From positions 212,607-276,606 of the forward strand of contig JAURZE010000028.1 of the NCBI GenBank assembly GCA_030653545.1: 64,000 nucleotides of DNA, written 5' to 3'. Positions within the stretch are counted from its first letter, which is position 1; each line of letters starts with the position of its first letter. Below the pieces are notes generated by a model. It saw only the letters and a list, made by a program, of their open reading frames with translations, had not been told where the DNA came from and made no database searches. The stretch is from Nitrospira sp. Lineage in GTDB: Bacteria > Nitrospirota > Nitrospiria > Nitrospirales > Nitrospiraceae. This document shows, one piece after another, positions 35,785 to 43,618 of the stretch. The position numbers and the translations under genes were made by a program.

Positions 35785-36285
35785 CTAGGCGGCTTCTAGA
35801 ATTGTGTGCGTGAGCCGCATAAAGAGTTCCGGCACCCCGTCGCCGGTCTTGGCGCTTCCCGTGAACACGAGCCATCCCTTGTGTCGCAGTTGTGCGAGTG
35901 TCGCCTCGTCGATTTCCCATTCCTGGAGTTGATCGGCCTTGTTCACGATGAGGACGAAAGGCACGGGACCGAGTGTGGATTGGGCCAATTGGTGCAGGGA
36001 TTCCGCCGTATCCAGGGTAGACCGCCTCATGCCGTCGGCGACGAGGATATAGCCGGATGAGCCTCGCAAATAGGACTCCCGCATTTTCTGAAAATCGTCT
36101 TCTCCATAGAGATCCCAAATCATCAGGGTCACGTCCCGGTCGTCGACGAGGAGCGTTTTCTTTTCGATCGTCACGCCGATGGTCGTGTGGTACTGCTCCG
36201 AAAACATGCCCGTCACGAAACGGCGGATGAGGCTGGTCTTTCCGACGGCGAATCCACCCAGGAGACAGATCTTCTTTTGAATCAT
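35785..36285 (-). CDS. Ras/Rab-like small GTPase
   Basis: The 166-residue protein carries all five G motifs. They are P-loop GGFAVGKT (10-17), switch I Thr35 in TTIGVTIEKK, WDLYGED (G3/switch II, about 57-63), NKAD (115-118) and GSAK (143-146). The position of Ras Gln61 is Glu, so GTP hydrolysis may need a partner. Prokaryotic Rab-like and MglA-type GTPases act in polarity and envelope processes. The ATG overlaps the stop of the OmpA-like gene (ATGA), showing tight coupling. Confidence 0.93.
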   Translation of the reverse strand: MIQKKICLLGGFAVGKTSLIRRFVTGMFSEQYHTTIGVTIEKKTLLVDDRDVTLMIWDLYGEDDFQKMRESYLRGSSGYILVADGMRRSTLDTAESLHQLAQSTLGPVPFVLIVNKADQLQEWEIDEATLAQLRHKGWLVFTGSAKTGDGVPELFMRLTHTILEAA

Positions 36286-38066
36286 GGTGCGGAGTCCGCG
36301 CGGCCGACGAGAGGCTTGGCTGTGACGAGGAGCGTGACCCGCCGCTGCGCATTCTGACGGCCTTTAGTTGCCCCATGTTTCTGCCCGGCGAACGAGGTGG
36401 GCTCCACGCTCGCGCTGAGGGTGAGCGGCGGGTAGGAGGCTGCTCCTCCAAGGGCGGCGATGACGGCATGAGCTCTGGCGGTGGCCAGTAGGAAATTCAT
36501 AGTTTCCGTTCCTGTCGGATCGGCATCGCCGATCGCTTCAATGACAATCGTTTCGCCCGAAGCAGAGAGAGCGGACTGGCGCAAGTCTTCAATTAGGCGT
36601 TTGACCGACGTGACCTTGCTCAATTCTGAATCGGAGAGGGTGGAGGAGCCGCTCTCAAAGAAGAAACTGATTTGGTTCAATTGGGCGATGAGGTCAGCGC
36701 GTGAGACGGTGCGGAGGTCCTCATCGTGATATTCACGAACGCCCGGAAGTAAGAGGGCCATCTGTCTGGTTTGGATGGCCCAGCTTTCCGGCGCAGTGCC
36801 GCTGGCGGTGAGGCGGCCATCGTCGTAGCGGAGCATTGCGGTCCCCGGGGGACGGAGGAGCGAGGCTGCGCGTTTGCCGACGAATTGAGGATCAAGGGAG
36901 TGGAACGGGGTCCAGTGAGAGATGATGTGCTCGCGAGGGATTCCTTCCTGAGACAAGAGATCGTCTGGCTCCGCTGCCATTGGATCGCGGAGCCCCTCGA
37001 GGGTGACGATACGGCCGTCGCGTTCCAGTGTCGTCACGACGACTCCGGGCATAGTTCGGATTCTCTGCGTCAGCTGTTGCCATCGCTGGTTGTTTTGATA
37101 GGTGGTCCAGCCCCAGAAGGCTGTGGAGAGGGCGATGACAGTGAGGGCCACCCAGGTCATTGGGGAGGTTCTCGTGCGGGGAGTTTCGTATTGAGTCTGC
37201 ACACATTCCATGAGGCGGTCGTGCGTGGCCTCGAAGCTCGAAGGGTTTCCGTCGAATGCGGCGAACGCGTCGGCATAGTCGAGCTGGATCGATTCGAGGG
37301 TTTGCTGCACCTGAGCCCGAAGATAGCCCGGTGCGGTTCCCCTGACGACGCAGGCCAGAATGGCCTGGGAACTTTGTTCGATCAAGACCCGGCATTCTCC
37401 AACCTCCAGGGTATTCAGGGTCTGTCCTCGCGGGGTATTGAAGGTGTCCTGCACAAAGGTTTGAATGGCCGTCAGCATGCCGGATACCAGCTGTTGATCA
37501 TGAATGATAGCGGTATCCGATCCGACGTGATGGAGCAGGAGGCCGGTGTCGCGATGAATGAGAAAGAGTTGCTCCACTCGAAAGCGCAGCGTGTGCAGGA
37601 GGACGATTTCGGCGAATGGTCGTCCTGTTCGCCAGGCCTCTATTCTCCAGGCGAGCCCTTTGGGGGACAGGCTGTGATCGATGGTCTGATTGAACGACTG
37701 CATCATCCCTTGCAGCGTGCGGACGATCGCTTGGCGGATGGCCGGGCCCATGATGGGGGCGATGGCCTCAGCGATCACATGGGGATTGCGGCGTACAGAA
37801 CTCGTCAGTGCGGTCTGAACATGCGGTGTGAGTGCGGCGGTCAGTCGCTCGTCCTGTTTGCCGCGCAAGGTGATGGCCTCGGCGAGGACTTTGCTGACGG
37901 AAGGCGCATTGGTCTCCGTATGTTCCAGACGATTGCGGAGCTCGGTAAGCTGGGTTTGTTCCGGGGCAAGGAGCAGCGTGCGAAGTTCCGCCCACTCTTG
38001 TTTCAACTCGGGGCTCGCGGCGGTATCAGCCGAGGAGGGCTGGGGGCTGGGCCGGGGTTGATTCAT
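36282..38066 (-). CDS. Membrane-anchored OmpA-like protein partnered with the GTPase
   Basis: I use the ATG at 38066, nine bases after AAGGAG (a TTG one codon earlier is possible). The protein has about 594 residues. The N-terminal 300 residues are cytoplasmic; a middle part (QLFLIHRDTGLLLHHVG and QQLVSGMLTAIQTFVQDTF) looks like a roadblock/longin-type fold that could hold a small GTPase. One helix spans about residues 303-322. Periplasmic BON-like segments (about 330-450) follow, then an OmpA domain (FFFESGSSTLSD, IEAIGDADPTGTE, NAQRRVTLLV). It would link cytoplasmic GTPase state to the cell wall. The fold assignment of the N-terminal part is inference. Confidence 0.8.
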   Translation of the reverse strand: MNQPRPSPQPSSADTAASPELKQEWAELRTLLLAPEQTQLTELRNRLEHTETNAPSVSKVLAEAITLRGKQDERLTAALTPHVQTALTSSVRRNPHVIAEAIAPIMGPAIRQAIVRTLQGMMQSFNQTIDHSLSPKGLAWRIEAWRTGRPFAEIVLLHTLRFRVEQLFLIHRDTGLLLHHVGSDTAIIHDQQLVSGMLTAIQTFVQDTFNTPRGQTLNTLEVGECRVLIEQSSQAILACVVRGTAPGYLRAQVQQTLESIQLDYADAFAAFDGNPSSFEATHDRLMECVQTQYETPRTRTSPMTWVALTVIALSTAFWGWTTYQNNQRWQQLTQRIRTMPGVVVTTLERDGRIVTLEGLRDPMAAEPDDLLSQEGIPREHIISHWTPFHSLDPQFVGKRAASLLRPPGTAMLRYDDGRLTASGTAPESWAIQTRQMALLLPGVREYHDEDLRTVSRADLIAQLNQISFFFESGSSTLSDSELSKVTSVKRLIEDLRQSALSASGETIVIEAIGDADPTGTETMNFLLATARAHAVIAALGGAASYPPLTLSASVEPTSFAGQKHGATKGRQNAQRRVTLLVTAKPLVGRADSAP

Positions 38067-38093
38067 CAAAATGGGCTCCTTGCATGCGGGCGA

Positions 38094-38690
38094 CTAGGAT
38101 GTGGGCGAGCCCTGCTGGAGTTTCTGAGATAGCTCAGCTAACAGCTCTGCGAGTGCCGTACGGTCTGTTTTGGCGTGCCGCAGATCTGCGACGGAACGAT
38201 TGAGAGAGTCTGAGAGTTGGTCTTGTGTGGATCGGATCGTTTCCTTGAGCGCGGTGACATGATCTAGGACTTCGTGGCGGAGCGTGCGTTCGGACTGATC
38301 GGTTTGTTGGGCCAGGTCGGTGGCTTTGCGTTCGACCACGGCTCCGAGGCTGGTGAGATCCCTGACGAGGTGCTGCAAGGCTTCGCTGCGGACTTCCTGT
38401 TCATGCTGCAAACGACCGGACAGGACGGCTACTTCCTGCTGCATGAAGGCTTCGAGCGCATCGAATCGTTTCGTGAGCTCGGCTCTGAGCGCGGCAGCTT
38501 CCTTGACGAGATTTTGTTCAAGGGCGGAGAAGCGCCGGTCGTGATCACGGACTTGTGCTCCGAAGAGGATGTCGCGAATCTTTTCGAGATTGCCGTTCTG
38601 TGCATTGTCGTCACCTGATAGGAAATGCGTCGACGTGGAAGACTCGACGACGAGCGAAGGGGCTTGGGTGTCAGCGGCTTCTGTTGACAT
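38094..38690 (-). CDS. Coiled-coil protein, first gene of the GTPase cassette
   Basis: The ATG at 38690 follows AAGGAG with a six-base spacer; the product is 198 residues. After a disordered start (STEAADTQAPSLVVESSTST) comes NLEKIRDILFGAQVRDHDRR, then a long coiled coil through ERTLRHEVLDHVTALKETIR to the C-terminus. No signal peptide or membrane segment is seen. It lies 27 bases upstream of the OmpA-like gene in one direction. A scaffold or adaptor for the cassette is a reasonable guess. Confidence 0.8.
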   Translation of the reverse strand: MSTEAADTQAPSLVVESSTSTHFLSGDDNAQNGNLEKIRDILFGAQVRDHDRRFSALEQNLVKEAAALRAELTKRFDALEAFMQQEVAVLSGRLQHEQEVRSEALQHLVRDLTSLGAVVERKATDLAQQTDQSERTLRHEVLDHVTALKETIRSTQDQLSDSLNRSVADLRHAKTDRTALAELLAELSQKLQQGSPTS

Positions 38691-38879
38691 AAGCGACTCC
38701 TTGGTCACGTGCTCTGGAGCATGATGGCGCCATGGTCCAGGATAAGAGAGTGATGTATTGCGCCGTCCGCGGAGGATGGCAAACGTGCGGGTCATCCCCT
38801 ACGGGCACAGGGCCTCTGCGCCGCTATGTTAACACCGGCGATTTGCTGTCAACAAGGTGCTGGGTAGGGAATCTGTAGC

Positions 38880-40007
38880 CTAGGCTGATGAAGAGGGAGG
38901 CAGCGCTGTCTGGCTGGATTTGGGCTCAATGGTCTCAATGATCCCGCCCCCTAGGACTCGGTCCTCGTCATAAAACACAGCGGATTGCCCGGGACTGAGT
39001 GCCCGCTGTGGCGTGCTAAATTGAACGATCATCCTTCCGGCAGACAGAGGAATAGTCGTAGCTGACGATGGGGGTGTGGCGTAACGCACTTTACAGTCGA
39101 CTCGGGACGGCGCGGCTAGAAGTCTGGGATCAAGGATATTGAGGTCTTTTACTGTACAGGAGGAGCTGAGCAGGTGTTCTTCCGGTCCAAGAACGATTGT
39201 GTTAGTAGCAGGTTGAACCCGCTGGACGTAGAGGCGTTGTCCGGTGGCGATGCCGAGCCCTCTTCTTTGTCCCGGTGTATAAAATGGAATCCCCTCGTGG
39301 GTTCCTAGCGTGGTTCCGGTTTCGTCGACGAAGTGTCCGGGCGTGCTTTGGAGATCGGGTTGTTCCTGGAGGAAGGTCCGGTAATCGCCATGACTGACAA
39401 AGCAGATTTCCTGACTCTCTTTCATCTCCTCTTCCGGAAGCCCGAGCGAGGCGGCTTCTCGCCAGACATCGGCTTTCTGCATTTGTCCTACAGGAAATAG
39501 CAATCGGTTCAGCCAGGATGCCTGGAGGCGGTAGAGGAAATAGCTTTGATCCTTCCTGGCATCAGCTCCTTTCCTGAGGGAGAGGGGCTCGCCGCCTCGG
39601 TCGACATGCGCATAGTGGCCGGTCGCCACGAAAGAGATGCCTTTTGAGTCCGCGAGTTCGATGAGTTGGCGAAGCTTCACGCGTTCGTTGCAGCGCACGC
39701 AGGGGTTTGGTGTGGTGCCACTCGCATAGGCGGAAACAAAGTCATCAATGACCGCTGTGCGGAACTCGGCGCGGGAGTCGACGAGTTCGTGCGGGATATT
39801 GAGTTGTTTGGCCACGTATCGCGCGATGCCAACTTTGCAACAGCCGCGCTCCTCCCAGCGCTTCGAGGCCGCGACTTCCTCGTTCTCATGCTCCCAGACC
39901 TGGAGGGTGACGCCATGGACTTCAAATCCCTGCCGAGTCAGAAGGAGGGCGGCTACGGAGCTATCGACTCCCCCGCTCATACCGAGGAGGACGGTTGGAC
40001 GTGACAT
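38880..40007 (-). CDS. mnmA: tRNA-specific 2-thiouridylase MnmA
   Basis: MnmA adds the 2-thio group to U34 of certain tRNAs. The ATG at 40007 gives 375 residues. The PP-loop is GMSGGVDSS. The catalytic cysteines lie in NPCVRCNERVK and SQEICFVSHGDY. FTPGQRRGLGI-like sequence (FYTPGQRRGLGI) follows in the middle domain. It sits downstream of the ParB/bactofilin genes, in the same region as mnmE and mnmG, which modify the same tRNA position. Confidence 0.96.
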   Translation of the reverse strand: MSRPTVLLGMSGGVDSSVAALLLTRQGFEVHGVTLQVWEHENEEVAASKRWEERGCCKVGIARYVAKQLNIPHELVDSRAEFRTAVIDDFVSAYASGTTPNPCVRCNERVKLRQLIELADSKGISFVATGHYAHVDRGGEPLSLRKGADARKDQSYFLYRLQASWLNRLLFPVGQMQKADVWREAASLGLPEEEMKESQEICFVSHGDYRTFLQEQPDLQSTPGHFVDETGTTLGTHEGIPFYTPGQRRGLGIATGQRLYVQRVQPATNTIVLGPEEHLLSSSCTVKDLNILDPRLLAAPSRVDCKVRYATPPSSATTIPLSAGRMIVQFSTPQRALSPGQSAVFYDEDRVLGGGIIETIEPKSSQTALPPSSSA

Positions 40008-40042
40008 AGTGCGGCTATTGTACTGTCTGACCGGCGAAAGGG

Positions 40043-40486
40043 CTAGAGGTCTGGCGTGCGTATTTTGCTTCGATGGAGAGTCAGGTCGTGGACATTCTTG
40101 GCCGATTGGGGATGCTCCTCGACCCAGCGATGGGCGCCCATATCGCACATACCATGAAAATGCGCTCCGTCCTCGATGGCAATGGCTGGAGTTCGGATGT
40201 CCCCAATAAGGACGCCCTGTTTGAGGATTTGGATTCTTTCTGTGGCTGTAACGGTCCCGTTAATCTTTCCGCTGGTGAGCAGCGTCCCTGCGGAGATAAT
40301 TCCCTTGACCACGGCAAACTCCCCCACGATCAGTGTGCCGGTGGTGTGGATTTCACCTTCCAGTTTCCCGTCGATGCGGACGGTGCCGTCGAAATTCACG
40401 ACGCCTTTGAATTCCACCCCTTTCCCAAGAAAAGTGAAATTGTCGTCGTCCGATGGGGAAGATTTCTTATCGCCAATTGCCCACAT
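40043..40486 (-). CDS. Bactofilin (second)
   Basis: This 147-residue bactofilin has the right-handed beta-helix core: FLGKGVEFKGVVNFDGTVRI, GKLEGEIHTTGTLIVGE, VKGIISAGTLLTSGKINGTV. The N-terminal arm is short and polar, and the C-terminus carries a basic, His-rich tail. Bactofilins polymerise without nucleotide into cytoskeletal scaffolds. It is a paralogue of the gene just upstream (40577-41077). The two may build a mixed filament. Confidence 0.92.
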   Translation of the reverse strand: MWAIGDKKSSPSDDDNFTFLGKGVEFKGVVNFDGTVRIDGKLEGEIHTTGTLIVGEFAVVKGIISAGTLLTSGKINGTVTATERIQILKQGVLIGDIRTPAIAIEDGAHFHGMCDMGAHRWVEEHPQSAKNVHDLTLHRSKIRTPDL

Positions 40487-40576
40487 GCGATCAAAGGTCC
40501 TTCTAGGTACAGCAGGCTCACCGGGTGTCTCGGGTTCAGGACCCCGATGAGCGTATTAATTGTGTCACCGGAAATG

Positions 40577-41077
40577 CTAGCCGTTGATCCTTTTTATGCC
40601 GCCTTGGCCTGAGATGCCAACCGGGTGAAGGGGCGTTTCGCGAGTGACTTCTCGAATTCCTTGTGACATTTCTAGGGTGCCGTTAAATAGCACCCCTTCT
40701 TCAATAGAAAGCATTGGGGTCTTTATTCCGCCATTGACGATGGCTGGGGCGCGAAGCTTAATCTTTTCTTTGGCAACGACATCGCCTGTGATTTTTCCTT
40801 TGCAGACGATGGTTCCGGCCGTCACTTTGGCCGTGATTACTGCCTCTTCGCCCACGAGGAGTACGCCTTCCGTATGAATTTCTCCGTCGAGAGATCCATC
40901 AATTCTGACGGTTCCGTTGTATGAGATGGTGCCTTTAAACTCGACGCCTTTGCCGACAAACGCACTAACATCTTCTGAGGCTTCCTGGCGACCCAGGTTT
41001 GAAGCGAGCGAGATATCCTCAGCTTCCACTTCCTCTGCCATCGTACGCTTCCCGTCCTGCTTGTCTGATTTCCACAT
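40577..41077 (-). CDS. Bactofilin (first)
   Basis: This 166-residue bactofilin shows FVGKGVEFKGTISYNGTVRI, GSLDGEIHTEGVLLVGEEAV and VTAGTIVCKGKITGDVVAKE, the repeating strands of the beta-helix. The N-terminal region is acidic (EEVEAEDISLASNLGR) and the C-terminus Gly/Arg-rich. It lies between parB and the second bactofilin. In myxobacteria bactofilins position ParABS, so the placement may reflect a related role. That link is inference from position only. Confidence 0.92.
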   Translation of the reverse strand: MWKSDKQDGKRTMAEEVEAEDISLASNLGRQEASEDVSAFVGKGVEFKGTISYNGTVRIDGSLDGEIHTEGVLLVGEEAVITAKVTAGTIVCKGKITGDVVAKEKIKLRAPAIVNGGIKTPMLSIEEGVLFNGTLEMSQGIREVTRETPLHPVGISGQGGIKRING

Positions 41078-41242
41078 AATCGATGCTCCTCCTCTTGGGT
41101 TCGGGACAAAAGATGATTGGGTTGACCCCTGTTAGGTGCTGTATCGGACTGTCTAGGGAAGATATTTAGCGTTAGTTGAGAGAAAAGCAACAAATATGCC
41201 TTTTCTCAGCATGCGTCTGAGGTGTGGCGAGAGCGAGGCGGT

Positions 41243-42091
41243 CTATGCGAGGAGATTGTCGATGATTCCCTCCAGCTCTGGTGCGGAATAATAGTGGATG
41301 ATGACTTTCCCGCTTTTTCGTCCCGCTTCGATCGTGACGCGCGTTCCAAAACGTTTTTGGAGCCGTGATTCTATGTCGGTCCAATGCGACGTGGGCATTG
41401 ATGGTTTTGTCCGTTTTCTTGTGGGGCTTGAGGTGGTGACGAGGCGTTCGGTCTCGCGAACGGAGAGGGCGCGGGCCGCAACCGTCTTCGCAATTTTGCA
41501 TTGGGTCTCAGGAGTATCCAGCCCCAGAAGGACTTTGGCATGTCCTGCCGAAAGGGTTCCGGACTCTACGAGAGCCTGTACGTCGTGGTGGAGGTTGAGT
41601 AGGCGTACGGAATTGGCCACAGAGGAGCGGTCGCAGCCGACCTTTTGTGCGATGCTGTCGTGAGTCAATCCGAATTCATTCATCATTCTCGAGTACGCTC
41701 TGGCAGTTTCCATGGGATTGAGGTCTTCTCGTTGAAGATTTTCAACAAGGGCGAAAAGTATCGCTTCTTGGTCGCTGCAATTTCGTACGACGGCTTGGAT
41801 GGTGTCGAGGCCGGCCTCTTTGGTGGCGCGCCATCGCCGCTCTCCCGATATGAGTTCAAAAATGCCGTCACCTTTTCGACGGACTAAAATTGGCTGAAGC
41901 AAGCCGCTTTCTTTTATTGAGGCTGCGAGTTCTGCTAGCTCGGCGGGATGGAAAATTTGCCGAGGCTGGTAGCGATTCGGTACAATCGCATCAATTCTGA
42001 TCTGCTGAACATCTGCCGCATTGCTTGGGACGGTCGGTTGGCCCCCCGGCAGCAAAGCATCGAGACCTCTACCTAGTGCTTTTTTCTCCAT
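41243..42091 (-). CDS. parB: Chromosome-partitioning protein ParB
   Basis: The ATG at 42091 (MEKKALGRGLDALLPGG) gives 282 residues. The N-terminal ParB/Spo0J domain has RYQPRQIF and the CTPase/box II-like SGERRWRA. ENLQREDLNP leads to a helix-turn-helix (FGLTHDSIAQKVGCDRSSVA) that should bind parS. The C-terminal dimerisation helix ends PELEGIIDNLLA. It overlaps the parA 3' end by 23 bases. Two parS palindromes lie just upstream of the pair. Confidence 0.96.
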   Translation of the reverse strand: MEKKALGRGLDALLPGGQPTVPSNAADVQQIRIDAIVPNRYQPRQIFHPAELAELAASIKESGLLQPILVRRKGDGIFELISGERRWRATKEAGLDTIQAVVRNCSDQEAILFALVENLQREDLNPMETARAYSRMMNEFGLTHDSIAQKVGCDRSSVANSVRLLNLHHDVQALVESGTLSAGHAKVLLGLDTPETQCKIAKTVAARALSVRETERLVTTSSPTRKRTKPSMPTSHWTDIESRLQKRFGTRVTIEAGRKSGKVIIHYYSAPELEGIIDNLLA

Positions 42092-42845
42092 GATCGAGAA
42101 ACTCCTTTGCGAGTGAGAGATACGCCTGTGATCCCGATGAGGCCGCATTATAGAGAATGCCTGGCCGACCATAGCTCGGGGCTTCAGCCAACGTCACATT
42201 TCGAGGAATGACGGCTTGGTAGACCTTGCTTCCAAAATGGTTTCGGACTTGTTCGGACACCTGGCGAGCCAAAGTATTGCGTGCATCGAACATGGTCAGC
42301 ACGATCCCCTCGATGAAGAGTTCGAGATTGATGGACTGCTTTACCCGCTCGATACTGCCTATAAGCCGAGAGAGTCCTTCCATCGCATAGTACTCACATT
42401 GCACTGGAATGAGAACTGACTTTGCCGCAGCAAGGGCGTTAATTGTAAGAATGCCGAGAGCTGGTGGGCAATCAAGCACAATGACATCGTATGTATTGAG
42501 AATCCCTTTGATCGCGTCGCGGAGATGGTGCTCTCGCCCATCAACATTAGCTAGCTCGATTTCAGCCCCGGCGAGATCGGCGTTCGAAGGCAGTATGAAA
42601 AGCCCATTGACGCTTGTTTTCTGAATGACATTCTCGCAAATGTCTTGTTTTATTAAGCAGTTATATATTGTTTTCTGTAATGATCGCGGGTCGACCCCAA
42701 CTCCACTGGTTGCATTACCCTGTGGGTCGAGATCAACCAGTAAGACGGATTTCCCTTGTAGCGCAATTGCGGCTGCAAGATTGACTGAAGTCGTTGTTTT
42801 TCCGACTCCTCCCTTTTGATTGGCAACCGCAACTATCCTTGCCAT
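42069..42845 (-). CDS. parA: Chromosome-partitioning ATPase ParA
   Basis: ParA is a DNA-binding ATPase that moves ParB-parS complexes. The 258 residues include the deviant Walker A KGGVGKTT near residue 11, DLDPQGNAT, LDCPPALG, and the family ending NAASSGSQAYLSLAKEF. The gene lies between the intergenic parS site and parB, and codes in the same direction as mnmE, mnmG and rsmG upstream. Confidence 0.97.
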   Translation of the reverse strand: MARIVAVANQKGGVGKTTTSVNLAAAIALQGKSVLLVDLDPQGNATSGVGVDPRSLQKTIYNCLIKQDICENVIQKTSVNGLFILPSNADLAGAEIELANVDGREHHLRDAIKGILNTYDVIVLDCPPALGILTINALAAAKSVLIPVQCEYYAMEGLSRLIGSIERVKQSINLELFIEGIVLTMFDARNTLARQVSEQVRNHFGSKVYQAVIPRNVTLAEAPSYGRPGILYNAASSGSQAYLSLAKEFLDHGEKSTR

Positions 42846-42866
42846 TGATTGCCCTTCCTGTAGATG

Positions 42867-42892
42867 GAGGTTGTTCCACGTGGAACAACCTC
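42867..42892. promoter_or_regulatory. parS site upstream of parA
   Basis: TGTTCCACGTGGAACA (42872-42887) is a perfect 16-base palindrome. It lies inside a perfect 26-base palindrome (42867-42892). It matches the parS core known in several bacteria. It sits in the short gap between rsmG and parA. Confidence 0.9.
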
Positions 42893-42902
42893 TCTCAGCA
42901 AT

Positions 42903-43562
42903 TCACATTGAAAGAGAGAGGCTTGTAATAACTCTTGTTCCATATCCGTTTGGAAGGTCAAAGGAGTATTCATTCTCAATGATGGTTCTTGAGTCAATTC
43001 TTGATCGATCAATAGGGGTTGAAAGAAATAGGAGTATTCTTCCATGGTTAGTCAATAAGGCTCTTGATAGGTCAATGATGAATTCAAACTTTATCCCCCT
43101 TGCAACAATATAACTGGCCAGTTCGCGATTTATGAAATTATCTGCGAGCCGTTCCAAGGACCCTTCAAAAACATCAACGTCTGATAGCTTAAGTAACCCA
43201 ATGATATATCTTAAGAAAGATGATTTCTTCTTTGATGGTTCAACGAGAACAAGTCTGAGGTCTGGGCGCAGTATTTTTATCGGAATTCCTGGAAATCCTG
43301 CACCGGAACCAATGTCAAAGATGAGGCTCCCGTCTATAAAATTTTCCGCTTTAATAGCTGCGATTGAATCGATGAAATGCTTAATCACGACTTCTTCGTC
43401 TTTGACGATGCTTGTTAAATTCGTAGTTTTGTTCCATTCCTTAAGCTGTTTCAAATAGATCATGAACTTGCTGGATTGGTCAGCAGTCAAAACTATCCCA
43501 ATCGAAGAAGCTGACCTGGATAATAGCGATTGGAGATCTGCTCTCTGTTCCACGTGGAACAC
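42903..43562 (-). CDS. rsmG: 16S rRNA 7-methylguanosine methyltransferase RsmG
   Basis: RsmG methylates 16S rRNA at G527. The SAM-binding segment is LIFDIGSGAGFPGIPIKI, followed by LVEPSKKKSSFLR. The likely start is the GTG at 43562, which overlaps the second parS; it gives about 219 residues, near the family norm. A frame start at 43622 would overlap mnmG. The gene is AT-rich compared with most of the window, visible in its many Ile, Lys and Asn codons. Confidence 0.93.
   Translation of the reverse strand: MFHVEQRADLQSLLSRSASSIGIVLTADQSSKFMIYLKQLKEWNKTTNLTSIVKDEEVVIKHFIDSIAAIKAENFIDGSLIFDIGSGAGFPGIPIKILRPDLRLVLVEPSKKKSSFLRYIIGLLKLSDVDVFEGSLERLADNFINRELASYIVARGIKFEFIIDLSRALLTNHGRILLFLSTPIDRSRIDSRTIIENEYSFDLPNGYGTRVITSLSLSM
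43546..43561. promoter_or_regulatory. Second parS site, at the rsmG start
   Basis: TGTTCCACGTGGAACA occurs again, identical to the core 674 bases away. It overlaps the proposed GTG start of rsmG, so the site is read as VFHVEQ in the protein. ParB bound here would cover the rsmG translation start region in the DNA. Confidence 0.85.
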
Positions 43563-43618
43563 ATACGTGATTGAAACTGTGAGGTCAAGGGAAAGGTGGG
43601 GGGAACTCGATAGTCGCG

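Noticed and set aside
36771-38132. 453-codon plus-strand frame
   Set aside because: Antisense of the OmpA-like GTPase partner gene, which has clear domains and a ribosome site.
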